A DNA stretch of 15,043 nt from positions 1 to 15,043 of the forward strand of contig JALNYB010000024.1 in assembly GCA_023230065.1 (NCBI GenBank), read 5' to 3'. The position numbers and the translations under genes were made by a program. The notes below the pieces were generated by a model. It saw only the letters and a program-made list of their open reading frames with translations, was not told the DNA's origin and did no database searches. The stretch's first letter is position 1; each line of letters begins with the position of its first letter. Below are positions 6,227-14,067 of this stretch, piece after piece. This DNA comes from Candidatus Methanomethylophilaceae archaeon (GTDB taxonomy: Archaea; Thermoplasmatota; Thermoplasmata; Methanomassiliicoccales; Methanomethylophilaceae).

Positions 6227-7834
6227 ATGGCGCAGTCAGTTGACCTATTGATCATCGAGAACGTTTCTAAGAAATTCGATGGCAGAACTGTACTTAACAA
6301 TGTGAGTGCAAAAATCTCCACCGGTAAAATTTTAGGATTGATTGGAAAGAGTGCAGCAGGAAAGAGTGTACTCATGCATATGCTCAGGGGAAGTGTGGAA
6401 TATGCTCCTGATTCTGGACGTGTTTTGTATCATGTGAATCGTTGTTCTAAATGTGGAAATCTTGATCTTCCTTTTGAAGGGACCCCATGTACTAAATGTT
6501 GTTCCAAATCCAATACAGAGATGATCGATTTCTGGTCAATGAAAGAATATGATCCGATAAGGGAAGCGATCAAAGAACGTACCGCGATCATGCTTCAGAG
6601 GTCTTTTTCATTATTCGGCGATAAGACAGTTGTAGAGAATGTTCTGGAAGCGATAGACGATAAATCTCCCAACCGTGTGGAGAAAGCTATCGAATTATTG
6701 GAATTCGTCAATATGACACACAGGACCACACACATAGCTAGAGATTTATCGGGAGGAGAGAAACAGAGAGTAGTGATTGCAAGACAGCTTGCAAAGGATC
6801 CGTTATTTTTCCTGGCAGATGAGCCTACAGGTACTTTAGATCCGAATACTGCAGCCTTGATCCACAAAAGACTTGTGAGTTATGTCAAAGAGCATGAGAT
6901 ATGCATGATATTCGCATCGCATTGGCCCGAGGCTGTCGAAGACATGGCAGACGAGGCAATATGGCTCGATGCAGGAAATGTCGTCATGGAAGGTAAGCCT
7001 GTAGCTATTACTGAGAAATTCATGGAAGAGTATCATTTCGATAAACAAGACCACAAGGTTGATGTCGGAGATACAATAATCTCGCTTGTTGATGCGGAGA
7101 AACATTATTTTTCAGTAGTAAGAGGGGTTGTCAAAGCTGTTGATGGAGTAACATTTGACATAAAAGAGAAAGAGGTTTTCGCTTTGATAGGTCTTTCCGG
7201 AGCAGGGAAGACAACCACATCAAGAATGATCGCTGGAATGTCTCCAGTCACTGCAGGAACAGTGAAGATCAAGATCGGTGATGATTGGGTCAATATGTCC
7301 GAGTGTGGTTTTGCAGGAAAAGGAAGGGCAACACCATATATCGGTTTCCTTCACCAGGAATACACTCTTTATCCATTCGATACGGTACTTCAGAATCTTT
7401 CAACATGTATTGGTATGAAAATGCCTGCTGAACTCGCAAAAATGAAAGCGATTCAAGTGCTTTTGAGTGTGGGATTTCCGGCCAAAGATATGGAAAAGAC
7501 CCTATATGCATATCCAGACACATTAAGTGTCGGGGAGTGTCAGAGGATTGCTTTTGCACAAGTACTAATAAAAGAGCCCCGCATAATAATATTAGATGAG
7601 CCCACTGGAACTATGGATCCTATTACAAAGGTAATAGTTGCAAAGTCTGTACTCAGAGCAAGGGAGACTTTAGGTGAGACATTTATAGTCGTGAGTCACG
7701 ATATGGACTTCATCCTCAACTGTTGCGACCGTGCGGCCTTCATGAAAGGCGGCAAGGTGTTGGCTATCGGAAAACCAGAAGAGATCGTAAAGGAATTCGA
7801 TCTTACCGAAGAGGATGAGGAAAAGGGTGAATAA
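6227..7834 (+). CDS. atwA: Methyl-coenzyme M reductase activation component A2 (tandem ABC ATPase)
   Basis: A 535-residue soluble ABC protein with two nucleotide-binding domains and no membrane segments. NBD1 has Walker A GKSAAGKS (40-47), signature LSGGEKQ (174-180), Walker B FFLADEP (194-200) and H-loop His232. NBD2 has GLSGAGKT (322-329), LSVGECQ (433-439), IIILDEP (453-459) and His491. NBD1 carries an insert with C73-x2-C76 and C88-x2-C91-C92, a zinc-finger-like Cys4 set typical of component A2. The protein supplies ATP hydrolysis for reducing F430 nickel in MCR to the active Ni(I) form. The frame is open 19 codons further upstream (ATG 6170), but that stretch lies in the promoter; ATG 6227 begins the conserved [17 protein letters not shown]. 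It is the first gene of the activation operon, and its final codons hold the GGTGA site for mcrC. Confidence 0.96.
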   Translation: MAQSVDLLIIENVSKKFDGRTVLNNVSAKISTGKILGLIGKSAAGKSVLMHMLRGSVEYAPDSGRVLYHVNRCSKCGNLDLPFEGTPCTKCCSKSNTEMIDFWSMKEYDPIREAIKERTAIMLQRSFSLFGDKTVVENVLEAIDDKSPNRVEKAIELLEFVNMTHRTTHIARDLSGGEKQRVVIARQLAKDPLFFLADEPTGTLDPNTAALIHKRLVSYVKEHEICMIFASHWPEAVEDMADEAIWLDAGNVVMEGKPVAITEKFMEEYHFDKQDHKVDVGDTIISLVDAEKHYFSVVRGVVKAVDGVTFDIKEKEVFALIGLSGAGKTTTSRMIAGMSPVTAGTVKIKIGDDWVNMSECGFAGKGRATPYIGFLHQEYTLYPFDTVLQNLSTCIGMKMPAELAKMKAIQVLLSVGFPAKDMEKTLYAYPDTLSVGECQRIAFAQVLIKEPRIIILDEPTGTMDPITKVIVAKSVLRARETLGETFIVVSHDMDFILNCCDRAAFMKGGKVLAIGKPEEIVKEFDLTEEDEEKGE

Positions 7835-7839
7835 CTTTG
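7826..7839 (+). promoter_or_regulatory. Ribosome binding site deciding a TTG start for mcrC
   Basis: GGTGA at 7826-7830 lies 6 nt before TTG at 7837-7839 and inside the last codons of atwA. The same GGTGA sits 6 nt before mcrA and 5 nt before mmp3, which supports TTG as the real mcrC start. The next in-frame ATG is at codon 18, inside the conserved ESMGLG segment, too late for a start. Confidence 0.65.
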
Positions 7840-8457
7840 AAGCAGCAGATAGGGAGGCATCTGAGTTTCGTTGAGTGCAGAGAGTCCATGGGACTTGGAG
7901 TGGGAGGAGGTCTTGCCGCAAGGGCGACCATTTCTGAAAGCGGAACCGATGTTGTTGTAATAGCTATGGGTCCCGGGAGGAGACATATAACCAAGCCTGT
8001 CTGCGAGATAACATATGCTCTTAGAGAAGAAGGCATAGACACAAGCGTCCTTGTTGTCAATGCAGGTTCAGGAGTTCCCGCAGATGCTCCAGATGTTACG
8101 ACAGGTACATGTTTTGGATTGGATCCAATCGAAGTTGAAAGGATACAGCAATACAAAGTCGCGCTTATTCATCTGGGAAATGTTCGCTCTCATATCATCT
8201 ACAAAGCAAGGCTCATTCTCAGGAATGTGAATATTCCAGCGGTAATAGTGGCGCAGTGCCCAATAGATTATGAGGATTTTGCAGCTATTGGTGTTAAGAC
8301 ACGGGTGGTTATGCCTGCGGATGAGGACATCAATACAAAAGGGGAGATCATGGAGATCGTGACGGGAGTTATTAGGGGAGTAACATGTCCCCAGGATAAA
8401 CTCGATGAGATCGTATCAAAGGTCCAGAAGGTTCTCCCATCCACAAAGGGTGAATAA
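7837..8457 (+). CDS. mcrC: McrC, MCR activation complex protein
   Basis: A 206-residue protein matching McrC. Motifs are [13 protein letters not shown] (17-29), [20 protein letters not shown] (39-58) with Cys56, [11 protein letters not shown] (75-85), and [14 protein letters not shown] (113-126). Other cysteines are at 14, 92, 141 and 184. McrC is known as a component of the ATP-dependent MCR activation complex together with Mmp3, Mmp7, Mmp17 and A2; as I recall, recent structural work found nitrogenase-like Fe-S clusters in that complex, and Cys56 is a plausible ligand. It resembles Mmp7 from the same operon in two blocks. In many methanogens mcrC sits inside the mcrBDCGA operon; here it is in the activation operon instead. 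Translation starts at TTG, 2 nt after the atwA stop. Confidence 0.95.
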   Translation: MKQQIGRHLSFVECRESMGLGVGGGLAARATISESGTDVVVIAMGPGRRHITKPVCEITYALREEGIDTSVLVVNAGSGVPADAPDVTTGTCFGLDPIEVERIQQYKVALIHLGNVRSHIIYKARLILRNVNIPAVIVAQCPIDYEDFAAIGVKTRVVMPADEDINTKGEIMEIVTGVIRGVTCPQDKLDEIVSKVQKVLPSTKGE

Positions 8458-8458
8458 G

Positions 8459-9970
8459 ATGCAAGTAATCGTTAACGGAAAGGAGAAGAAACTCAAGGCC
8501 GGATCGACACTGAAAGATGCAATTGCAAACGAGGTGTACGTTAAAGATTCTCTGATCTCAGTGCATCTTTCCACAGAGAAATTAACAAAAGAGACCAATG
8601 ATTTTGAACTTGTAACATCGGTTGGTCCGATGACACTTCATCTTGACGATAGCAGTGATGCAAGACTTTGGAAATCTTTGATTCCCAAGATAGATGGAAT
8701 AACATCAAGGTGGGTAACTCAGGACATTGTAGCATTCGGTTCTTTTGAATCCGATATACCTGTTGATAGGACTGAAAGGAGATACATGATTTATGATTGT
8801 TTCTTCTCACTGGGCGGAAATGATAACCAAACGACGTACATTATGATCGCAAGGAAGGATCATAAGAGGTCTTATGGAGCAGGCCCAGGACGCATCGGAA
8901 GGATAACTGTCGGAAGGCATCTGCTTAAAGTCTTGAAAGAGGGAGAGCCGATCCTTTCCATACGCCCGGTAGTATCTGATGTGAGCACCGAGAATGTGAT
9001 AGTTACGAAAGACCTTTCATATCTTTTGGAAGACGGCTACAGAGTGGAGACCAATATGCTCATCGAACTGGATGACAGGTCTCCAGAATCTTCCGAACAG
9101 ATTCTGATCGTAAGTTCTAAAGGACATCTGAATGTTTCTGATAGCACCGGAAGTTACATCGGTTGCAGGGATGACATGGATGTCAATATAGCCGATGAAC
9201 AGCATGAGATAAGATCCAGGGGAAGCGTCACCGTAAGGAATTCGGGTGTGGGAACGGGGCACGTCTTGATATACAAGGAGACCAGGCAGATAATTCCGAC
9301 GATAAACCATGCAGGAGAGCTTCGGAGAGGTCTTGCAATTGTAGCTCAGGCGAAGGCTGGGGACATTATCACAACGATCACAGAACCTTCGCGCGTCCTT
9401 TCTGTTGGTATGACGCAGGCCGATGGAGAGAAATTCCTTTCAGGATTCAAAGTGAAACAGAAAAGGACAGGCGATCTCTCTGATGATGCGATAATAGTGG
9501 ATCAGACACCTGAGATGACAATGTCTGCTATCAAAGCGGGAGAGGTTGAGACATTCGCAGTTCCTAAAGACAAGATATTGAGAATATCGCTTTCAGATAA
9601 AGATCCGTTGTCACTTCATTATTTCAAGAAGATCACAGGACTCATTCACAAGCCCATAGGTTCACTCAAGGTTCAGTTTGCATTCGAAGGAATGCCAATG
9701 GTCACATTCTACGGCGATGATGAGAGGTCCAAGATCCTGTATCCACAAGATATGTTCAAGAAATGCAAGAAAGGTGATATAGGTATTACAAATCAGTCAA
9801 GACCTCATCACGGTCTGATTGGTATCAGGCTTGAAGATAGCAAGGAATACGGACCTACCGGAGAAGAGCCATATGGTACGAACATGGTAGGAAAACTGTT
9901 AGATGATATTTCAAAGGTCAGTGCGCTCGAAGATGAGCAGACAATTTACATCACGGAGGAAAAGATATGA
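8459..9970 (+). CDS. mmp3: Methanogenesis marker protein 3, MCR activation complex
   Basis: A 503-residue protein of the marker-3/UPF0288 family. The N-terminus (MQVIVNGKEKKLKAGSTLKD) looks like a small beta-grasp, ThiS-like domain. Later blocks are SYGAGPGRIGRITVGRH (138-153), NHAGELRRGLAIVAQAKAGD (283-302) and a cyclophilin-like C-terminal half with LHYFKKITG (386-394), TFYGDDERSKILYPQD (416-431) and the HHGLIGIRLEDSKEYGPTGE stretch (450-469). Mmp3 co-purifies with the MCR-activating fraction (component A3a) and is part of the activation complex, as I recall. The ATG at 8459 is 1 nt after the mcrC stop and follows GGTGA by 5 nt; the frame is open 18 codons upstream but that only overlaps mcrC. 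Its stop overlaps the mmp6 start by 4 nt, so translation is coupled. Confidence 0.95.
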   Translation: MQVIVNGKEKKLKAGSTLKDAIANEVYVKDSLISVHLSTEKLTKETNDFELVTSVGPMTLHLDDSSDARLWKSLIPKIDGITSRWVTQDIVAFGSFESDIPVDRTERRYMIYDCFFSLGGNDNQTTYIMIARKDHKRSYGAGPGRIGRITVGRHLLKVLKEGEPILSIRPVVSDVSTENVIVTKDLSYLLEDGYRVETNMLIELDDRSPESSEQILIVSSKGHLNVSDSTGSYIGCRDDMDVNIADEQHEIRSRGSVTVRNSGVGTGHVLIYKETRQIIPTINHAGELRRGLAIVAQAKAGDIITTITEPSRVLSVGMTQADGEKFLSGFKVKQKRTGDLSDDAIIVDQTPEMTMSAIKAGEVETFAVPKDKILRISLSDKDPLSLHYFKKITGLIHKPIGSLKVQFAFEGMPMVTFYGDDERSKILYPQDMFKKCKKGDIGITNQSRPHHGLIGIRLEDSKEYGPTGEEPYGTNMVGKLLDDISKVSALEDEQTIYITEEKI

Positions 9971-10389
9971 GCGAGGAGAGAGAAACGAGAATATTCATGA
10001 TCTCCCCGGAATCCATGATCACGCCGGACCAATTGGTACGTACGATTCATGCGATGGGCAAAGAGGTCACAGTAAAAGAGACATGTTACGGATGTCTAGT
10101 GGAAGGATCCAGAGATCTCGTGAAAGATATCCTTGCTGAGGTAAGAAAGAAGCATCCGTATGAGATCTTCTCAAAGGTAAGAGCGTATCCAGCAGGGGAT
10201 CCAAGAAGATGCCGTGCACAGCACGGGACAAGGCCCGGATATGCACAATTGGAAGCAGAGTGGCAAGCTTTGCCGTGGGTCCAGAATGGCCTTATGTGCG
10301 CCGATAAAGGTGAGAAATACAAACTCCCAGAAGAGAAGAAACAGTTTTCAGCAGAAAAATTCAAAAAAATATGTGAGGCGAAAGAATGA
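9967..10389 (+). CDS. mmp6: Methanogenesis marker protein 6
   Basis: A 140-residue protein of the marker-6 family. Conserved features are the CYGC motif (C40, C43) followed by LVEG, IFSKVRAYPAGDPRRCRAQH (67-86) with Cys82, and GTRPGYAQLEAEWQALPW (87-104). Two more cysteines are at 111 and 136. The CxxC plus later cysteine suggests a metal or redox role; no activity has been assigned that I know of. It is preceded by a strong GGAGG at 9955-9959, 7 nt before the ATG, inside the end of mmp3. It overlaps both neighbours by 4 nt (ATGA), a sign of coupled translation and fixed stoichiometry. Confidence 0.93.
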   Translation: MSEERETRIFMISPESMITPDQLVRTIHAMGKEVTVKETCYGCLVEGSRDLVKDILAEVRKKHPYEIFSKVRAYPAGDPRRCRAQHGTRPGYAQLEAEWQALPWVQNGLMCADKGEKYKLPEEKKQFSAEKFKKICEAKE

Positions 10390-10820
10390 AGGTTTTCATA
10401 GACCCCCCGAACAGTTTGATACTATTCGACCTGGTAGAGAGATTCGGTCATGAACCTCTCAGCTCCATGGCCGCCATTCAAAACAAGATAGACAATGTAG
10501 AAGTGGATATGCCGCCAATGAATCTGACACTCGAGGATGTCATCAAAGGTCTGAAATATGCAGGCGTGGAGGTGCCGTCAGGTGTTAGAGGCAGGCTCTC
10601 TCTGTGGGGGCCTATGATAGAAGAGGCGGATGCTGCTATCATTATGCTTGATCCTCCGTTCAATTTCGGATGCGTAGGATGCGAACGTTCCAATGAAATG
10701 GTCAAATATCTCATAAAGAGACGCGGTATCCCGTCTATTTCAGTGAACTATCCGAATAATGAGGAAGAGGCAAAGGCCACTGTAGGCCAAATAAAGGAAT
10801 TCCTGGAGGGATTGAAATGA
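10386..10820 (+). CDS. mmp5: Methanogenesis marker protein 5
   Basis: A 144-residue protein of the marker-5 family, starting [20 protein letters not shown] with GHEP following (21-24). The C-terminal half has an [20 protein letters not shown] block with C96-x2-C99, then a [17 protein letters not shown] segment (107-123), in a Rossmann-like alternation of strands and helices. The CxxC in a loop resembles a metal- or cluster-binding site, but the function is unknown. Its conservation is close to universal in methanogens. It overlaps mmp6 and mmp15 by 4 nt each; GGAGGG at 10804-10809 in its last codons serves mmp15. Confidence 0.93.
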   Translation: MKVFIDPPNSLILFDLVERFGHEPLSSMAAIQNKIDNVEVDMPPMNLTLEDVIKGLKYAGVEVPSGVRGRLSLWGPMIEEADAAIIMLDPPFNFGCVGCERSNEMVKYLIKRRGIPSISVNYPNNEEEAKATVGQIKEFLEGLK

Positions 10821-12040
10821 CCATTAAGATCGCACAGTTATCATGCGGTACAGAGTACAGCAGCGTTCAGTACGAGATCGAGAAAGCGGCACGTTCAGTT
10901 GGTGCAAAGGTCGTCTATCCAGATGTTTCTTATGCAGATATCAACGATGCTGTGAAAAGATTCGGATTCAATCCGAGGTCTCCACAGCTCAAATTGATGA
11001 TCGCGAGGGCAATCTCTCTTGCAGATGGCAAATATGATGCCGATGCAGTATTTATCACGACGTGTTTCAGATGTGCAGAGGCAGCACTTGTAAGGAATGA
11101 GTTAAGAAGATTCATTCAAGAGAATACAAAGCTCCCTGTCGTTACATATTCATTCACGGAGAGGCTCAAAGCATCGCAGCTTCTTACAAGGATGGAGGCG
11201 TTGGTCACCATTGTCACAAGGAAAGAACTCTTGGCAAGAGAGAGACAGACAGGTCTCACGGCAGGTATTGATTCAGGTTCATCCACGACCAAAGCGGTGA
11301 TCATGGAGAACAATAAGATCATAGGTAAGGATTGGACGACCTCGGGAGATGTTGTGCAGTCTGCACAGTTAGTTTTAGAGAATGCCATGAAGGAGGCAGG
11401 TGTAGAACTGAAACAGATCGAGGCGATGGGAACCACCGGTTACGGACGTTTTACACTTGGTAAATATTTCAATGCCAAACTTGTCCAGGAAGAACTCACG
11501 GTCAACTCCAAAGGTGCCGTGTGGCTTGCAAACAGGCAAAGAGGAGAGGCCACGATCTTAGATATCGGAGGAATGGACAATAAAGCGATCACTGTCAGGG
11601 ACGGAGTTCCTGATAACTTCACCATGGGAGGTATCTGCGCAGGTGCTTCCGGACGTTTCCTCGAGATGGTATGCAAGAGGTTGAAGATCCCTATAGAGGA
11701 TCTCGGTGCACTTGCAGACAAAGGAGATTGGAGGAATGCTAAGATGAATTCTTATTGTTCAGTTTTCGGTATCCAAGATCTTGTAACCACATTAGGAGAA
11801 GGAAAATCCTTCGAAGATGTTGCGGCGGCGGCATGTCATTCTGTTGCAGAACAAGTGTATGAGCAACAGCTTCAGGAGATCGATGTAAGGCACCCGATCA
11901 TTCAGGTAGGAGGAACATCTCTTATATCAGGAATGGTAACCGCAGTCGGAGAGGTCCTCGGAGAGAGGCCTATCGTCCCGCCTAATTCTCAATATATCGG
12001 TGCGGTCGGAGGAGCATTGCTCAGTTCCGGATTCTTGTGA
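10817..12040 (+). CDS. mmp15: Methanogenesis marker protein 15, BadF/HgdC-type activator ATPase
   Basis: A 407-residue protein with two parts. The N-terminal 145 residues ([20 protein letters not shown], then [15 protein letters not shown] and [15 protein letters not shown] with C83 and C86) are specific to marker 15. The rest is an ASKHA-fold ATPase of the 2-hydroxyacyl-CoA dehydratase activator type: phosphate-1 motif DSGSSTTK (152-159), [10 protein letters not shown] (249-258), [14 protein letters not shown] (271-284) with Cys274, CSVFGIQ with Cys314, and a C-terminal [10 protein letters not shown] (364-373) and [10 protein letters not shown]. Cys274 and Cys314 correspond to the residues that hold a [4Fe-4S] cluster between two subunits in HgdC. 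Such activators inject low-potential electrons using ATP. That suits a role in reducing a metal centre for MCR activation or modification, but the target is not known. Confidence 0.93.
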   Translation: MTIKIAQLSCGTEYSSVQYEIEKAARSVGAKVVYPDVSYADINDAVKRFGFNPRSPQLKLMIARAISLADGKYDADAVFITTCFRCAEAALVRNELRRFIQENTKLPVVTYSFTERLKASQLLTRMEALVTIVTRKELLARERQTGLTAGIDSGSSTTKAVIMENNKIIGKDWTTSGDVVQSAQLVLENAMKEAGVELKQIEAMGTTGYGRFTLGKYFNAKLVQEELTVNSKGAVWLANRQRGEATILDIGGMDNKAITVRDGVPDNFTMGGICAGASGRFLEMVCKRLKIPIEDLGALADKGDWRNAKMNSYCSVFGIQDLVTTLGEGKSFEDVAAAACHSVAEQVYEQQLQEIDVRHPIIQVGGTSLISGMVTAVGEVLGERPIVPPNSQYIGAVGGALLSSGFL

Positions 12041-12049
12041 GGATATTAT

Positions 12050-12619
12050 ATGGATATAGAGGTCACGTGTAGCGAACCGTTCGGAGCGGATTCATACAAA
12101 GCATTGTTCGAAGAGATAATGTCAGATATCGGAAAGTCAGATTTTATGGATAAGGCAGAACTAGTCCTAAAACCAGATATCCCGCTGTTCATATTCTCGG
12201 TAAAGCTCAAGACAGAACCTACCAATATGAAAATATCAGATGTTGCCACGGTTAGGAGTGAAGGCGACAGTGTATTCATGACCATAACCGATGAAAGACA
12301 TGCCCCGGAGATGCTTGATCAGCTTTGGAAGAAATACGGAAGAAGGGCGGTAGAACAACAGACCCGTTTCGATATCATAGTGCGCGGTGTCAAAGATTCT
12401 GAGATAAGGGATATGGTAATCGCATCCGGCGAGGAACATATGAAAGAGATCGTCGGAGCCATCTGGAGATCGATGCCTGAAGGAATAAAGGTCAGACACA
12501 CCTATATTGACGGAATGGTCATAACAGTAGTGGCTACAGAAGAAAGGATAGAACCATATATGCTTGAAGAGGCGAAAGCAGTCCACAAGAGGATGCAGGG
12601 CGGTGCAGAAGATGTTTGA
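12050..12619 (+). CDS. mmp17: Methanogenesis marker protein 17, MCR activation complex
   Basis: A 189-residue protein of the marker-17 family. Conserved parts are YKALFEEIMSDIGKSDFMDK (17-36), LVLKPDIPLFIFSVKLKTEP (38-57), VFMTITDERHAPEMLDQLW (75-93) and a C-terminal VEQQTRFDIIV and MVITVVATEER. Only one cysteine (Cys7) is visible, so it is unlikely to hold an Fe-S cluster alone and is more likely a scaffold subunit. It is part of the MCR activation complex with McrC, Mmp3, Mmp7 and A2, as I recall. GAGG at 12039-12042, overlapping the mmp15 stop, lies 7 nt before the ATG. Its 3' end overlaps mmp7 by 8 nt, matching the close functional pairing of the two proteins. Confidence 0.93.
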   Translation: MDIEVTCSEPFGADSYKALFEEIMSDIGKSDFMDKAELVLKPDIPLFIFSVKLKTEPTNMKISDVATVRSEGDSVFMTITDERHAPEMLDQLWKKYGRRAVEQQTRFDIIVRGVKDSEIRDMVIASGEEHMKEIVGAIWRSMPEGIKVRHTYIDGMVITVVATEERIEPYMLEEAKAVHKRMQGGAEDV

Positions 12620-13550
12620 TGTCATAATGTACGACGGGGGTGTCTATCGTTCCGAGGAACTCTATGAGTTGATCGAGGATGTCGGAGGAGTGATCATACA
12701 GAAGACAAGGAGTGCTCAGATGCTCACGGTCACGATGTCGATCCCGGCGGAAGACAGGAAGATGGTAGAAGCGTTCTGCATAGAGATCGGCGGAGAAATA
12801 AAGCCTGTTCCTTTAGCAGGTACGGAGATAGCTATTGTGGGTCCCACATTGGGGCGTCATCATATGCCACACCCTATCTGCGACATCGCAGAGCAACTCA
12901 GAAGATACGGTGCCGTAACAGTTGTCATGGGATTGGCAAGAGGCAGAGGAAAGCTCACAGCTCAGATAAACCTTCAGGAGAAGACGATCATCGATGAATA
13001 TGATGCAGCCGTGTTCTCATTAGGAAATTTCAAGTCTTGTATAGAGGCTAAGACAGACCTTTTCAAGGATATTACAGTGCCGGTAGTATTGGTATCGGGA
13101 CCTATGCCAGAAGGTATCGACGATACATGCGAGGCCATCGTATCAGGTGTCGGGAGAAAGACATCCAGAATGAGAACGGCTCCTGAGAGAGCTAAATTGG
13201 AAGAGATCGCAGATGCAGTGGAGACCATCCTCGCTGATAGGAAGAAAGTGCTCGAAGAGGATCCGATGTTCGTGCATCCCGGAGAGATAAAGCAGCTTCT
13301 AGAAGAGTATGAACCGGTAAATATGTGTTTAAGGCCTGCGCCTCTAACTCTTCATCTGGATGGCCTCAGGGTCAAGATCCCATACGATGAACATCATGAA
13401 TATATCGAGAATATGACCGTTTATGGCCGCAAACTTAAAGACGTGTGTACAATAGCTCCTTCCAAAATCGACGACAGTAGTATTCTGATCCGCATCAAGA
13501 CGCGTTCGGAAATAGAATACGAAGACGCACGGAAAGTTGAGAAAAAATGA
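12612..13550 (+). CDS. mmp7: Methanogenesis marker protein 7, MCR activation complex, McrC paralogue
   Basis: A 312-residue protein of the marker-7 family. The N-terminus MFDVIMYDGGVYRSEELYEL is typical. Residues 76-92 (VGPTLGRHHMPHPICDI, Cys90) and 137-150 (LGNFKSCIEAKTDL, Cys143) mirror blocks of McrC, so this central part is probably a duplicate of the McrC fold. The C-terminal third (FVHPGEIKQLLEEYEP, then RPAPLTLHLDGLRVKIPYDE) is specific to Mmp7. It is a component of the MCR activation complex and, as I recall, is involved in binding the nitrogenase-like clusters; Cys90 and Cys143 are the visible candidates. ATG 12612 follows GGTG by 6 nt; the frame is open 16 codons upstream but only through mmp17. 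The stop overlaps the next gene by 4 nt (ATGA). Confidence 0.94.
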   Translation: MFDVIMYDGGVYRSEELYELIEDVGGVIIQKTRSAQMLTVTMSIPAEDRKMVEAFCIEIGGEIKPVPLAGTEIAIVGPTLGRHHMPHPICDIAEQLRRYGAVTVVMGLARGRGKLTAQINLQEKTIIDEYDAAVFSLGNFKSCIEAKTDLFKDITVPVVLVSGPMPEGIDDTCEAIVSGVGRKTSRMRTAPERAKLEEIADAVETILADRKKVLEEDPMFVHPGEIKQLLEEYEPVNMCLRPAPLTLHLDGLRVKIPYDEHHEYIENMTVYGRKLKDVCTIAPSKIDDSSILIRIKTRSEIEYEDARKVEKK

Positions 13551-13960
13551 TGAGATGCGGAACATATCTCTTGTTCATGACCTTCGATCATGACATGAAG
13601 ATAGACATAGGAGCTTTGGGAAACGTATCGTTCCCTGCTGGCGAATATTGTTACATAGGTAGTGCGATGAGAGGTCTCGATCAGAGACTCGGCAGGCATT
13701 TCTCGAAGGAAAAGACTATACACTGGCACATAGACCGTCTAACGGTGACCGCAGACCATATGGAAGCATATGAGTCGTATCCGGAACCTATTCTGGAATG
13801 TCAATTAGTAGGTATGGTAGAGACAGCGGCCGGAGAGCCGGTCCTAAATGGATTCGGATGTTCGGATTGTGACTGCAGGACGCATCTCTTCAAAATGAAT
13901 GAAGATTCGAAGAGATCGGTTATTTCTGCGGCAAAATTGAAACCTTATAAACCACGCTGA
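13547..13960 (+). CDS. DUF123 GIY-YIG family nuclease
   Basis: A 137-residue protein of the DUF123/Uri family of GIY-YIG nucleases. The GIY-like GTYLLF (5-10) and YIG-like YCYIGSAMRGLDQRLGRHF (34-52, with the family Arg50) are followed by TIHWHIDRLT (57-66) and the C-terminal GFGCSDCDCRTHLFK (102-116), a Cys cluster typical of this family. Members are thought to cut DNA, but their biological role is not settled. It overlaps mmp7 by 4 nt, so it is the last gene of the activation operon. There is no obvious functional reason for a nuclease here; it could use the operon for expression, or the Cys cluster could hint at metal sensing. Confidence 0.9.
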   Translation: MMRCGTYLLFMTFDHDMKIDIGALGNVSFPAGEYCYIGSAMRGLDQRLGRHFSKEKTIHWHIDRLTVTADHMEAYESYPEPILECQLVGMVETAAGEPVLNGFGCSDCDCRTHLFKMNEDSKRSVISAAKLKPYKPR

Positions 13961-13970
13961 CCCTGTCAGC
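13956..13970 (+). terminator. Hairpin at the end of the activation operon
   Basis: GCTGAC at 13956-13961 and GTCAGC at 13965-13970 form a perfect 6-bp stem with a 3-nt loop that overlaps the stop of the DUF123 gene. It is followed by pyrimidine-rich TCCTTTCCAGTTTCTTTTG. This is a plausible end for the long atwA-mmp transcript; the T-tract may matter more than the stem in archaea. Confidence 0.45.
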
Positions 13971-14002
13971 TCCTTTCCAGTTTCTTTTGAATTCCACAAC
14001 TA

Positions 14003-14012
14003 TTATAATATA
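14003..14012 (+). promoter_or_regulatory. TATA box for the FAD oxidase gene
   Basis: TTATAATATA at 14003-14012 is a strong archaeal TATA match, 56 nt before the ATG at 14068. Transcription would start near 14030-14036, giving a leader of about 30-35 nt that holds a good Shine-Dalgarno site (GTGGAGG, 14054-14060). Unlike the small regulatory genes of the window, this gene therefore appears to have a leadered mRNA. Confidence 0.6.
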
Positions 14013-14033
14013 TCAGTCGCTACCCATTCTTAT

Positions 14034-14050
14034 TAAAAGTCACACTTTTA
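14034..14050 (+). repeat. Perfect 7-3-7 inverted repeat in the oxidase leader
   Basis: TAAAAGT at 14034-14040 and ACTTTTA at 14044-14050 are perfect complements around CAC. The dyad lies at or just after the predicted transcription start and ends 3 nt before the Shine-Dalgarno site. It could be an operator blocking transcription start, or a small 5' mRNA hairpin. Confidence 0.4.
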
Positions 14051-14067
14051 GAAGTGGAGGACAAATC

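Noticed and set aside
8405..8458. Upstream-extended start for mmp3
   Set aside because: The extension only reads the end of mcrC in another frame; ATG 8459 has GGTGA at the right distance and starts the family N-terminus.
12564..12611. Upstream-extended start for mmp7
   Set aside because: The extension overlaps mmp17 in another frame; ATG 12612 starts the family sequence MFDVIMYDGG.
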